Shown piece after piece: positions 7,121 through 15,047 of a DNA stretch of 15,871 nucleotides. The position numbers and the translations under genes were made by a program. Position 1 is the first letter of the stretch. Each line of letters opens with the position of its first letter. Origin of the DNA: UBA285 sp964564855 (GTDB lineage Archaea > Thermoproteota > Thermoprotei_A > Sulfolobales > Desulfurococcaceae); contig CAZMCE010000027.1 of assembly GCA_964564855.1 (NCBI GenBank), positions 1-15,871 of the forward strand, written 5' to 3'. The notes below the pieces were generated by a model. The model had not been told where the DNA came from. It was given only the letters and a program-made list of their open reading frames with translations, and did no database searches.

Positions 7121-8782
7121 TTGAGCCCCGAGCCTGAAAAGAAAAAAGAAACTTTCGATCCTGAGAGGAGAAAATTCTTAGTAACTATAGGTTCTACAGT
7201 TATTGCACTCGGTGTTGGATACGCGTTAGGTTACTTGACAAAGCCAGCTGAGGTAATAGAGAGGACTATTACAGAAACTGTTACAAAAACAGTCACTGTA
7301 CCAGTTACTACACCACCTACAATTCCCGGTTTAAGCGGTGTTGCAGCTAGAGCTGTGCAGGGAGCTAAAGACCTAGTTGAAAAAGGCATAGTGCCTAAGG
7401 GTGCTACACTCCGAATTTTACACGTAGCGGGATCTAAGGCGCAGCTCGAGAAAGCTATTGAGCTTTGGAATAAATATGTCCCAGAAATTAAAGTCGAGCT
7501 CGTTACTATGGGTACTGAGCCAGACGTATATACTAAAGCTATGAGTGAGGCAGTTACTAAAACTGGAGCTTATGATATTATAACTATCTTTAGTACTTGG
7601 CTAGGAGACCTAGTAGAGGCTGGATTAGCTAAAGACATTACTGAATATTTCACTAAACACGACCCTGAATATGTAGGTCCCTGTGCACCTATTGAACCAC
7701 TTGGCTCATACACAACACTCTATAAAGGTAGACGATATGCATTAGCCCTAGACTCAGATGTCTTTACCTTAACATATCGTAAAGACCTGTTAAATGACCC
7801 TAGATATAAGGATGAATTTAAGGGCTCTTACGGATACGATCTCAAAATACCCGACACGTGGGAGCAAGTTATAGACATTGCAGAGTTCTTTACAGAGAAG
7901 AAACTTACTTCACCTAGAGGAGGTAGAGTGTGGGGAGCCTACTTCTATGCTGAGCCGGCATTTGCAGCGTACATCACGTGGACTAATATATTCCTAGAAG
8001 CAGGTGGAATACTTTTTGATCTAAACACGATGGATCCCAAAGTAGATTCTCCAGAAGGCAGGTATGCATTTGACATATTATTGAAGCTAAAACCATACAT
8101 GCCGCCTGAGGCAATATCAGCAGCTTGGGCTGACTTATATGATAAATACATACACGGAGAGAGTGTATTAACTGCTGCATGGCCGTCTCTAACAAAGATG
8201 GCTATATCTTCACCAGACTCCGTAGTACGGGAAGTTACAGGTACAGCTTTAATGCCTGGTGTTGAATTAGAGATTGCTGGGAAAAAGACACTTATAAGAG
8301 CAGCGCCGAACCCAGTAAACTGGGTTGGAATAGTAAGTAACTACAGTAAATATCCAGAAGCATCATATCTCTTCTTACAGTTCATGACTGCTCCAGATAC
8401 CGGGCTCGAAGTAATCTTAGCTGGAGTGATCTTAGACTTATTCAGAGAATGCTGGTTCACCGATCCAGAGTATAAGGCCAAGTCTATAGAGGGCTATGGC
8501 AGAGAGTTCGTAGAAGCCTATTCAGAGTCAATTAAAATATCATATCCCGACTTCATAATAAGAGGAGGTCCTGAATACACTTCAAAACTAACTACAGCGG
8601 TAAACGCTGTACTCGCTGGAACTCTAGACCCTGAGACAGCATTGAGTAATGTTGCAAGTGACTGGGACTCTATAACAAAGAAGTATGGAGTTGATGCACA
8701 ACTCGAAGCTTGGAGAGCACTAGCACAACTATTCCCTGAAGACGTAAAGAAAGCTTGGAAAGCTAAAGGATATATGAAGTAA
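7121..8782 (+). CDS. Tat-exported ABC transporter solute-binding protein (sugar type, family 1)
   Basis: This 553-residue extracellular binding protein is long for the family (commonly 400-450). It begins with a twin-arginine signal: PERRKFL with Arg16-Arg17, followed by a hydrophobic stretch of about 18 residues. No lipobox cysteine is present, so it may stay anchored by the uncleaved signal. A Thr/Val/Pro-rich linker (about 49-70) separates this from the binding domain. The mature part has family features: LRILHVAG, an AYDIITI strand, the LVEAGLAKDIT region, YALALDSDVFTLTYRKDLL, and PDTWEQVIDIAEFFT. TTG 7121 is supported by GGGGAG five bases upstream and by correct placement of the Arg pair. 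Permease genes follow. A carbohydrate, polyol or sugar acid is likely, but the substrate is unknown. Confidence 0.88.
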   Translation: MSPEPEKKKETFDPERRKFLVTIGSTVIALGVGYALGYLTKPAEVIERTITETVTKTVTVPVTTPPTIPGLSGVAARAVQGAKDLVEKGIVPKGATLRILHVAGSKAQLEKAIELWNKYVPEIKVELVTMGTEPDVYTKAMSEAVTKTGAYDIITIFSTWLGDLVEAGLAKDITEYFTKHDPEYVGPCAPIEPLGSYTTLYKGRRYALALDSDVFTLTYRKDLLNDPRYKDEFKGSYGYDLKIPDTWEQVIDIAEFFTEKKLTSPRGGRVWGAYFYAEPAFAAYITWTNIFLEAGGILFDLNTMDPKVDSPEGRYAFDILLKLKPYMPPEAISAAWADLYDKYIHGESVLTAAWPSLTKMAISSPDSVVREVTGTALMPGVELEIAGKKTLIRAAPNPVNWVGIVSNYSKYPEASYLFLQFMTAPDTGLEVILAGVILDLFRECWFTDPEYKAKSIEGYGREFVEAYSESIKISYPDFIIRGGPEYTSKLTTAVNAVLAGTLDPETALSNVASDWDSITKKYGVDAQLEAWRALAQLFPEDVKKAWKAKGYMK

Positions 8783-8799
8783 TCTCCTTTCTATATTCT

Positions 8800-8829
8800 A
8801 TAAAACTTGTTTTATTTTTTTATTTTTTA
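8800..8829 (+). terminator. Palindrome plus T-tract between binding-protein and permease genes
   Basis: ATAAAAC-TT-GTTTTAT (8800-8815) is a perfect 7-base inverted repeat with a 2-base centre. It runs into a T-rich tract (8815-8828, broken by one A). Archaeal termination mainly needs T-tracts, so partial termination here is likely and would give more binding protein than membrane subunits. The palindrome also resembles the pseudo-palindromes at 5054 and 7059, so an operator role is possible. Confidence 0.5.
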
Positions 8830-8874
8830 CCACTTTATTCTTATCTACCACTCAAGAATATAATGGTGTGATTA

Positions 8875-9762
8875 ATGCCGGAAAAGTCGCCTAGATCTGT
8901 TAAAATACTCGCAACATTGCCTCTAAATATACTCCTAAACGGAGTTCTCATAGTACCATTTGCAATCATGATTTACTTAGCATTTGCAAAGTGGTCACCT
9001 CTAATGGGAATTAATTGGTGGGAAGCGCCATTTGCAGCTATTAGTAATTTTCAAAGAGCATTTTCTGATTCAAGGTTTGTTAGTGCACTTTCAAGAACAG
9101 CACTCTTCGTCTCGATTGTTGTGCCATTAGAATTTATGCTTGGTTTAGCAATAGCATATATGCTTCAAGGTGAGTTTAAAGGCAAGAAATACCTCATAGC
9201 ACTCTTGATCTATCCACTAATGCTGCCCCCTGTAGTTGTTGCTACAGTATTTTACCTATTCTTTCAGCCATATGGGCCAGTAAATAACATTTTCTTATAC
9301 TACATTATGGGGGAAAGAGCCCTAAACATATATTGGTTCCTAGATCCTAGTTTAGCCCTAGTAACGATAATTATTGCTGATGTATGGCAGTGGACCCCAT
9401 TCATGTTTTTAATACTGTATTCTGGCTTATCAGCTGTACCTAAGAGACTAGTAGAAGCAGCTGAAATATTAGGTGCGAGTAAGTGGAGGATTTTTTGGAC
9501 TATAAGATTACCACTAATAAAACCATTAATTCTCATAGCATTAGTATTGAGATCGCTTGAAGCTCTGAAAGTGTTTGACTACGTATACGTAATGACTGGT
9601 GGAGGGCCGGGTATAGCTACAGAGTCAATATCACTATACATATATAGACTTGCAATATTATACCAAGATATATCTTATGCAGCCGCAGTATCGATAATAG
9701 TACTACTTGCAATTATGATTATTTCTCGTGTAGCAATATACTTCTTTATTGAGAAGAGGTGA
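8875..9762 (+). CDS. ABC transporter permease, MalF/UgpA-like
   Basis: This 295-residue integral membrane protein has about six membrane segments. The cytoplasmic EAA coupling loop is at residues 194-200 and beyond (VEAAEILGASKWRIFW, then LPLIKPL), the site that contacts the ATPase. Other typical marks are the N-terminal segment ending in FAKWSP, YPLMLPPVVVATVF, and GGGPGIATESI before the last helices. ATG 8875 is preceded by GGTG six bases upstream. It pairs with the permease that starts six bases after its stop, and the two should form the heterodimeric channel. Substrate specificity cannot be read from it. Confidence 0.92.
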   Translation: MPEKSPRSVKILATLPLNILLNGVLIVPFAIMIYLAFAKWSPLMGINWWEAPFAAISNFQRAFSDSRFVSALSRTALFVSIVVPLEFMLGLAIAYMLQGEFKGKKYLIALLIYPLMLPPVVVATVFYLFFQPYGPVNNIFLYYIMGERALNIYWFLDPSLALVTIIIADVWQWTPFMFLILYSGLSAVPKRLVEAAEILGASKWRIFWTIRLPLIKPLILIALVLRSLEALKVFDYVYVMTGGGPGIATESISLYIYRLAILYQDISYAAAVSIIVLLAIMIISRVAIYFFIEKR

Positions 9763-9768
9763 GGTGTA

Positions 9769-10626
9769 ATGAAACTATCTATCCTACCTAAAATTATAAT
9801 TGCATGTCTTATAGTAGTATTTATATTGTGGACCTTGACCCCAGTATTGTGGATGATATCACTATCTTTTAAACCATACGGTGAGTGGAGAACACCTCAT
9901 CTTCTCCCACAGAAGCCTACACTAGACAATTACAGAATGCTATTTACACCACAAGCATTACAGATATTTATAGCATACACGGCGATTATAGAACCTGTAA
10001 CAGGACCGTTAACGAGGAGCTTGATAGTATCTATTATAGCTACGCTTATTGCTATTATTATAGGATTCTTTACAGCTTATGGTGCAAGCCGATATAACAC
10101 ACCAGGCCCATTCACGCTGTTCTTTACACTACTAACAAGAATGCTCCCGCCAGCCACGTTCCTAACGCCAATAATGGTTTACTTTACAACACTTGGCCTC
10201 TTTGATAATATTGCTGGTTTAATACTCTTATACTCTGCTACAACAATTACATATGCTATATGGATTATGAAGGGTTTCATAGATGCTATACCAGTTGAGT
10301 GGGAAGAGGCGGCACTAATGGAAGGCGCAAAGCCTATAGAGGTTTTGTTTAAAGTCGTATTGCCAATTGCTAGACCAGGCCTAGTAGTATCAGGGCTCTT
10401 TATTTTCTTAATGGCGTGGACTGAACTACTATTTGCACTAGTATTAACAAATGTACATGCCGTTACACTACCTGTTCAAATAAGTAAATACGTAACAGCT
10501 GTAGGTGCTCTATGGGGTACACAAGCAGCAATAGCTTTACTAGGGTCAATTATCCCGGTAATTATAGGGTATATGATTCAGAAACACTTAGTTACAGGAT
10601 TTACATTTGGCTTGGTGAGAGCATGA
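9769..10626 (+). CDS. ABC transporter permease, MalG/UgpE-like
   Basis: This is the 285-residue partner permease. It has an N-terminal membrane segment with LWMISLSFKPYGEW, a periplasm-side loop, then five further membrane segments. The EAA loop is at residues 180-182 onward (EEAALMEGAKPIEVLF, then VVLPIARPG). The start ATG 9769 has GAGGTG only two bases upstream, overlapping the previous TGA stop, so translation is probably coupled. The end overlaps the first ATPase gene in ATGA (10623-10626), as is common in this type of operon. Confidence 0.92.
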   Translation: MKLSILPKIIIACLIVVFILWTLTPVLWMISLSFKPYGEWRTPHLLPQKPTLDNYRMLFTPQALQIFIAYTAIIEPVTGPLTRSLIVSIIATLIAIIIGFFTAYGASRYNTPGPFTLFFTLLTRMLPPATFLTPIMVYFTTLGLFDNIAGLILLYSATTITYAIWIMKGFIDAIPVEWEEAALMEGAKPIEVLFKVVLPIARPGLVVSGLFIFLMAWTELLFALVLTNVHAVTLPVQISKYVTAVGALWGTQAAIALLGSIIPVIIGYMIQKHLVTGFTFGLVRA

Positions 10627-11723
10627 GTAGAGTAGTATTAAGAGTTGAGAATATAGTTAAGACATTTGGTAAAACCATAGCTGTTAATGATGTATCATTT
10701 GAAGTATATGAAGGAGAGTTATTTACACTACTAGGTCCTAGTGGTTGTGGTAAAACAACAACTCTCCGTGTTATTGCCGGCCTTGAGCACCCCGATAGGG
10801 GTAGAGTGTATATCGACAATGTTGACGTTACTGACCTCCCCCCAAGGGATAGGAATGTGTGCTTAGTGTTTCAGGAATATGCTGTATTTCCACATATGAG
10901 TGTTTATGATAACATAGCATTTGGATTAAAAGCAAGAAAAATCTCTAAATTAGATATAGATAAAAAAGTGAGAGAAGTAGCAGAGCTCCTCGACTTACAG
11001 AAACTCTTATGGCAGAAAGCTGGAAAAATAGGTCTTAGTGAGCAACAGAGAACAGCAATAGCGAGGTGTATTGTAGTAGAACCTAAGCTCCTGCTTCTCG
11101 ACGAGCCATTAACCCTAGTTGACGCTAAGATCAGGGAGAGAATGAGAAGAGAGCTGCGAAAAATGCAAAGAGATCTAGGAGTAACAATGGTATTTGTTAC
11201 ACACGATCAGCTGGAGGCATTAATGTTATCAGATAGAATAGCTGTGATGCGCGAAGGAAAACTCATACAAGTAGGTACGCCACAAGAAATCTACGATAAC
11301 CCCATTAACTTGTTTGTAGCTTCATTTATTGGATCTCCAACCATGAATTTCCTTGAGGGAGTCTTAAGAGTAGTTGAAGATAAATTGATCTTGGAGAGCG
11401 ACATGAAAATAGATCTCATGAGAGGTATTGATACCAGGCCTTACAATCAACTAGATGGTAAAAAAGTGATTATTGGTTTTAGACCAGAAGATGCCTTTAT
11501 ATCTCCAGAGGGTTTGATTAAAGGTGTTGTTCAACATACTGAGATCGCTGGAGATAGAAAAATCATACATGTAAGGGTAAGTGATAAGTGTAGTGTACGA
11601 GTATTTGTAGATTTATATGCTTTAATAGGAATTGGTGATGTAACAAGTATACAAGTTAATCCGTTAAGATTACATATTTTTGATAAAGAAACTGGACTCA
11701 AGTTGTTAAGGGCTGGTGTGTAA
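10623..11723 (+). CDS. ABC transporter ATPase 1, MalK-type, with degenerate signature motif
   Basis: This is a 366-residue MalK-type ATPase. Its motifs are Walker A GPSGCGKT (38-45), Q-loop Gln84 (VFQEYAVFP), Walker B LLLLDE (156-161, catalytic Glu161), switch His194 (VTHDQLEA), and a C-terminal regulatory domain with GFRPEDAF. The signature is abnormal: IGLSEQQR (136-143) replaces the usual LSGGQQQR, losing the Gly-Gly pair that contacts ATP across the dimer, and the D-loop is TLVDAK rather than SNLDAK. The rest of the protein is intact. ATG 10623 is used because it forms the ATGA overlap with the permease stop. An upstream in-frame start at 10512 would lie wholly inside the permease. A second ATPase starts on the last base of its stop, so the pair likely forms a heterodimer. 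Confidence 0.9.
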   Translation: MSRVVLRVENIVKTFGKTIAVNDVSFEVYEGELFTLLGPSGCGKTTTLRVIAGLEHPDRGRVYIDNVDVTDLPPRDRNVCLVFQEYAVFPHMSVYDNIAFGLKARKISKLDIDKKVREVAELLDLQKLLWQKAGKIGLSEQQRTAIARCIVVEPKLLLLDEPLTLVDAKIRERMRRELRKMQRDLGVTMVFVTHDQLEALMLSDRIAVMREGKLIQVGTPQEIYDNPINLFVASFIGSPTMNFLEGVLRVVEDKLILESDMKIDLMRGIDTRPYNQLDGKKVIIGFRPEDAFISPEGLIKGVVQHTEIAGDRKIIHVRVSDKCSVRVFVDLYALIGIGDVTSIQVNPLRLHIFDKETGLKLLRAGV

Positions 11724-12805
11724 TGACCTTTCTAATTGTTGAACACGTGTGTAAGAAGTATGGTGATAAAACAGTCCTTCATGACATAAATTTCGAGGTT
11801 AATAGAGGTGAAATACTAGCAGTAGCTGGTCCCCCAGGTGCTGGTAAAACCACGCTCTTAAAGATCATCGCTGGTCTCCTCACACCAACTAGTGGTAGAA
11901 TACTGCTAGAGGGTCGTGACATTACAAATACACCGCCATATGAGAGGAATTTCTCAATGGTTTTCGAGGTGCCACCTATTTACCCAGATAGGACGGGTTA
12001 CGAGAACATAGAGTTTCCTCTCAGATTAAAAAAGCTGCCAGTAGAGGAGATAAGAAAGAGAGTATATGATATAGCAGATCTACTCGGTATAAGGCATATT
12101 CTAGATAGAAAGCCGCATACATATAGTGGAGGCGAGTATCAAAGAGTTGCCTTAGCTAGAGCCTTAGTCACATCTCCACAGATCTTACTCTTAGATGAGC
12201 CGTTAAAGGCTCTAGACGCTAAAATTAGAGAGGAAATGATCACTTGGTTAAAGGATCTTCAGAGGAGACTACGTGTAACAGTTATTCACGCAACACACGA
12301 TCCACTAGAGGCTATGTCTATAGGTGACAAGGTTGTAGTTCTACTTCATGGTGTTCAAAAACAGTTATCTAAGCCTAGTGAGCTACTCAATAAACCACTA
12401 GATTTAGAAGTTGACGAATATATTTCTATACCAGCATTAAATGTACTCAAAGTAAGAATTGAAGAAGTATTAGAAGAAAGCGCAATACTATCTCTTGATC
12501 ATTTGAAAATAAAAATTCCCACCAGAATCTCCAAGAACTATGAGGGTAAGGAGGTTTACGCCTCAATTAGACCAATAGATATTTCCATATTCAAATCTGA
12601 GCAACCAGGATCTTTTAAGGGTAAAGTGGTTATGTCTCAGTATATGGGTAGGAACCAGCTAGTTACAGTAAATATGAATGGCATCTCTATACGTGCTATA
12701 GCTGATAAGATATTTAGAATAGAGAGAGATGACGTTATATACTTACAACTAAAACCTGAGCGTATTAGACTATATGATCTAAACACGCTGAAAAATATCA
12801 TGTAA
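11723..12805 (+). CDS. ABC transporter ATPase 2, MalK-type, with altered Q-loop
   Basis: This is a 360-residue second ATPase. Its motifs are Walker A GPPGAGKT (36-43), an intact signature YSGGEYQR (134-141), Walker B ILLLDE (154-159), D-loop KALDAK, switch His192 (THDPLEA), and a C-terminal MalK-like domain (SIRPIDISIF). The Q-loop glutamine is replaced: the sequence is VFEVPPIYP with Glu82 where the family has VFQ. The ATG overlaps the TAA of ATPase 1 by one base. It and ATPase 1 are clearly different proteins rather than a recent duplication. Its stop is followed at once by GGGTG, the RBS for the FAH-family gene. Confidence 0.9.
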   Translation: MTFLIVEHVCKKYGDKTVLHDINFEVNRGEILAVAGPPGAGKTTLLKIIAGLLTPTSGRILLEGRDITNTPPYERNFSMVFEVPPIYPDRTGYENIEFPLRLKKLPVEEIRKRVYDIADLLGIRHILDRKPHTYSGGEYQRVALARALVTSPQILLLDEPLKALDAKIREEMITWLKDLQRRLRVTVIHATHDPLEAMSIGDKVVVLLHGVQKQLSKPSELLNKPLDLEVDEYISIPALNVLKVRIEEVLEESAILSLDHLKIKIPTRISKNYEGKEVYASIRPIDISIFKSEQPGSFKGKVVMSQYMGRNQLVTVNMNGISIRAIADKIFRIERDDVIYLQLKPERIRLYDLNTLKNIM

Positions 12806-12815
12806 GGGTGAAAAC

Positions 12816-13795
12816 ATGCGTTTTTAACGTATAAATTACATGGTGATACAAAATCAAGATATGGTGTTCTTTTTTCAAGAGAGTACATTATAGATCTTGA
12901 AAAACTAATAATACTAGAGTTAATAAACGAGTATGACATATCATCAGATAATGCTTCAGAACTTGCGAGTACAATTTTCTCCCCTAGTAGTAGGAGAATG
13001 TTAGAGAGATTAAAGTTTATAGAAGCACTAATTAACAGCGGGTTAAAGAAATACTCGTCTTTAACACTCGAGGAGCTTAAGACTCTAGGATTAATACGAA
13101 GTCTTAATGAAGTAAAATTCCTTCCCCCAATTTTTGATCCCGGTAAAATTATTGGAATAGGGCAAAACTACGAAGAGTACAGATTAATGCTTAAATATCC
13201 TAAACCCGAAGTACCATTATTCTTCTTTAAACCAACGAGTACTCTAATAGGACACAAGGACTACATAGTTATACCACGTGGAGGGCGATGGCCAGGTACA
13301 GCGTCTCGTATAGTATTTCACGAGTATGAATTGGCATTAATTATAGGGAAAAGAGCTAAATTTATTGATAAGAATAAAGCGCTAGACTACATATTTGGTT
13401 TTACTATTTTTAGCGATATTACAGCACACGATATTGAGATGATTCAACCAGGCTATGTTTTGTATCAGCAAAGAGCAAAAGCGTTTGACACATTTTCACC
13501 CATGGGTCCGTGGATTGTAACTGTAGATGAGTTTGTGAGAGATAGTGTTGATCCACATAATTTGAGGATTTTGAGGAGGAGAAATGGTGTAGTAGAAGGA
13601 GAGTCAAATACGAGAAATATGACGTTTAAAATAGGTGAAATACTTGAATTTCTAAGTGAAATAATGACTCTAGAACCAGGAGACGTAGTGTCTCTTGGAA
13701 GCCCTCCAGCCGGTCCTCCTGAAGGATTACAGCCAGGCGATACCATAGAGGCAGAAATAGAGTATATAGGGACGCTCATAAACTATATTAAGTAA
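12816..13795 (+). CDS. Fumarylacetoacetate hydrolase (FAH)-family protein, apparent -1 frameshift at codon 3
   Basis: The intact reading frame (ATG 12998 to TAA 13795, 265 residues) holds the FAH catalytic core: metal ligands in HEYELALIIGK, FSDITAHD, KAFDTFSPMGPW, NMTFKIGEILEFLSE, and LEPGDVVSLGSPPAG. The same frame is open and coding-like upstream to 12812, reading FLTYKLHGDTKSRYGVL, a normal FAH N-terminus, but with no start codon. ATG 12816, five bases after a strong GGGTG (12806-12810), reads M-R-F-stop. One extra T in the T5 run (12821-12825) would join them into 326 residues beginning MRFLTYK, a usual family length. FAH relatives include sugar-acid (2-keto-3-deoxypentonate) dehydratases, isomerases and acylpyruvate hydrolases. 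The context favours a sugar-acid role. It is the last gene of the transporter operon, ten bases after ATPase 2. Confidence 0.8.
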
Positions 13796-13891
13796 TACTA
13801 CTGCTTTTACCTAGTCTTTATTTAAATGTATTCTGCACGTATTTATTTGATTAGTGAACAGGAAGTTGCTCTGGATTTTATTTCTATTTAA

Positions 13892-13900
13892 TTTTATATT
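13892..13900 (+). promoter_or_regulatory. Possible TATA box before the protease-like gene
   Basis: TTTTATATT at 13892-13900 lies about 40-50 bases before GTG 13941, suggesting separate transcription from the FAH gene. The 145-base gap also has a T-rich patch near 13803-13820 that may end the transporter transcript. Confidence 0.3.
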
Positions 13901-13940
13901 AGAGGTAGCCTAGTAAAATGTATCGTAGCAGACTGAGATC

Positions 13941-14779
13941 GTGAATAAGTCTATAAGGATTTTAGCTATCACCGCATATCTCATAGCACTATTAATAGAT
14001 TGTATCGCCTATATGTATGGTTTCACTACGCAGTTATCAACAATTACTGTTAGTGCTATAGCTATAATCTGGGGTCTTGCGAGAATGTGGAGTATTACAC
14101 TAGCAACTGTTATTTGCTTACATCTACGTAGAGTTGGTGTTAAAGAGTGGTTTAAAAGTATATTTGGCTTATCTAAGAGAACACTGGCATATTATTTAAT
14201 TTCACCACTCATAGTCTATCTAGCACTAGGAGTACATGTCTTAATAGCATATCCTCTCAGATTATTTGACTTTGAAGCGTATATTGAACTACTCACCGAC
14301 ATATTAGAGAAAGCTGTTTTAGTCAAATTATTCACGTAGAAGACTTAGCGAAACTAATAGCTATTGTTCAAATAATCCAAGCGTACATTGTAGCTATTAC
14401 AATAAATACTATTGCAACAATGGGTGAGGAGATCGGATGGAGGGAATATCTATACGGGCTCCTAAGCTCAAAACACACTTTAACAAGTACACTTGTAATT
14501 GGTGTGTGTTGGGGTTTATGGCACGCTATGGCAATACTACTACTCGGCTATAACTATACATATAACAGGATACTCGGAGTGCTATTATTCACAGCACTTA
14601 CAATTACACTCACATATCCACACCTAATAGTTGCTAGTAGAGTGAAGAGTATTTTACCAGCCTGTAGTCTACACGGAGCACTTAATGCTCTGTGGTCTCT
14701 AACGCTAGTAGCTACTAGGCTACCAGTAGAGCAGCGCGAATTACCACTAGGACTAGGAGTACTCGGAATAGTAGCTTAG
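13941..14779 (+). pseudogene. CPBP/CAAX-type membrane protease, broken by a frameshift and probably an in-frame TAG
   Basis: The first part (13941-14339) encodes hydrophobic helices and stops at TAG 14337. The second part (frame open from 14288, first ATG 14420, to TAG 14777-14779) carries the family motifs: GEEIGWREY (EExxxR), WGLWHAMA (second-motif His) and LHGALNA (HxxxN). Joining ...VLVK to IIHVEDLAKLI by one extra A at about 14325-14327 (or T at 14317-14320) gives a continuous CPBP-family protein. Past the TAG the same frame continues for 17 codons through a hydrophobic STTSIIIAILIYRHMPH to TAA 14831-14833, as if the last helix has been cut. GTG 13941 has no clear RBS. The family covers CAAX-processing and bacteriocin-immunity-type proteases. 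The active-site residues survive, so the decay may be recent or the breaks may be sequencing errors. Confidence 0.65.
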
Positions 14780-14911
14780 AGCACAACATCTATTATAATA
14801 GCAATACTGATTTACAGACATATGCCGCATTAAGTTTTAAGTGAGTTATAACTACAGATCATCTATAATTTATTAAGCTATATTTACAGATCGTAGACGT
14901 GGGAGGATATC

Positions 14912-15004
14912 ATGAGTGTTATTATCGACATTAGGATATCAAAGTGGCCTGAAAACACTGCTCTTCTGCTTTATAGCCCGAACTATTGGGGTTCTCTGTA
15001 TTAA
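14912..15004 (+). CDS. Possible small ORF with a very strong RBS, perhaps frameshifted
   Basis: ATG 14912 follows GGGAGG (14901-14906) by five bases, the strongest RBS match in the window. The frame reads 30 residues (MSVIIDIRISKWPENT... ending WGSLY) to TAA 15002-15004. One extra G in GGGG (14988-14991) would instead lead on to GFSVLKIPVDLFVIKP and a stop at 15052, for 48 residues. I do not recognise the product. It may be a remnant of a larger gene. Confidence 0.35.
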   Translation: MSVIIDIRISKWPENTALLLYSPNYWGSLY

Positions 15005-15047
15005 AAATACCAGTTGATCTTTTTGTCATTAAGCCTATGATATCCCT

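Noticed and set aside
7945..8195. Antisense open frames inside the binding-protein gene
   Set aside because: They are low-complexity reverse-strand frames over a clear coding region with no RBS or family motif.
10512..10622. A longer start for ATPase 1 reaching back into the second permease gene
   Set aside because: The extra 37 residues are the permease sequence read in another frame, show no ABC-domain similarity, and the ATGA overlap at 10623 is the normal arrangement.
14904..14940. Two copies of AGGATATCA around the small ORF start
   Set aside because: Nine bases in AT-rich DNA with no symmetry to promoters or genes. One copy simply contains the RBS.
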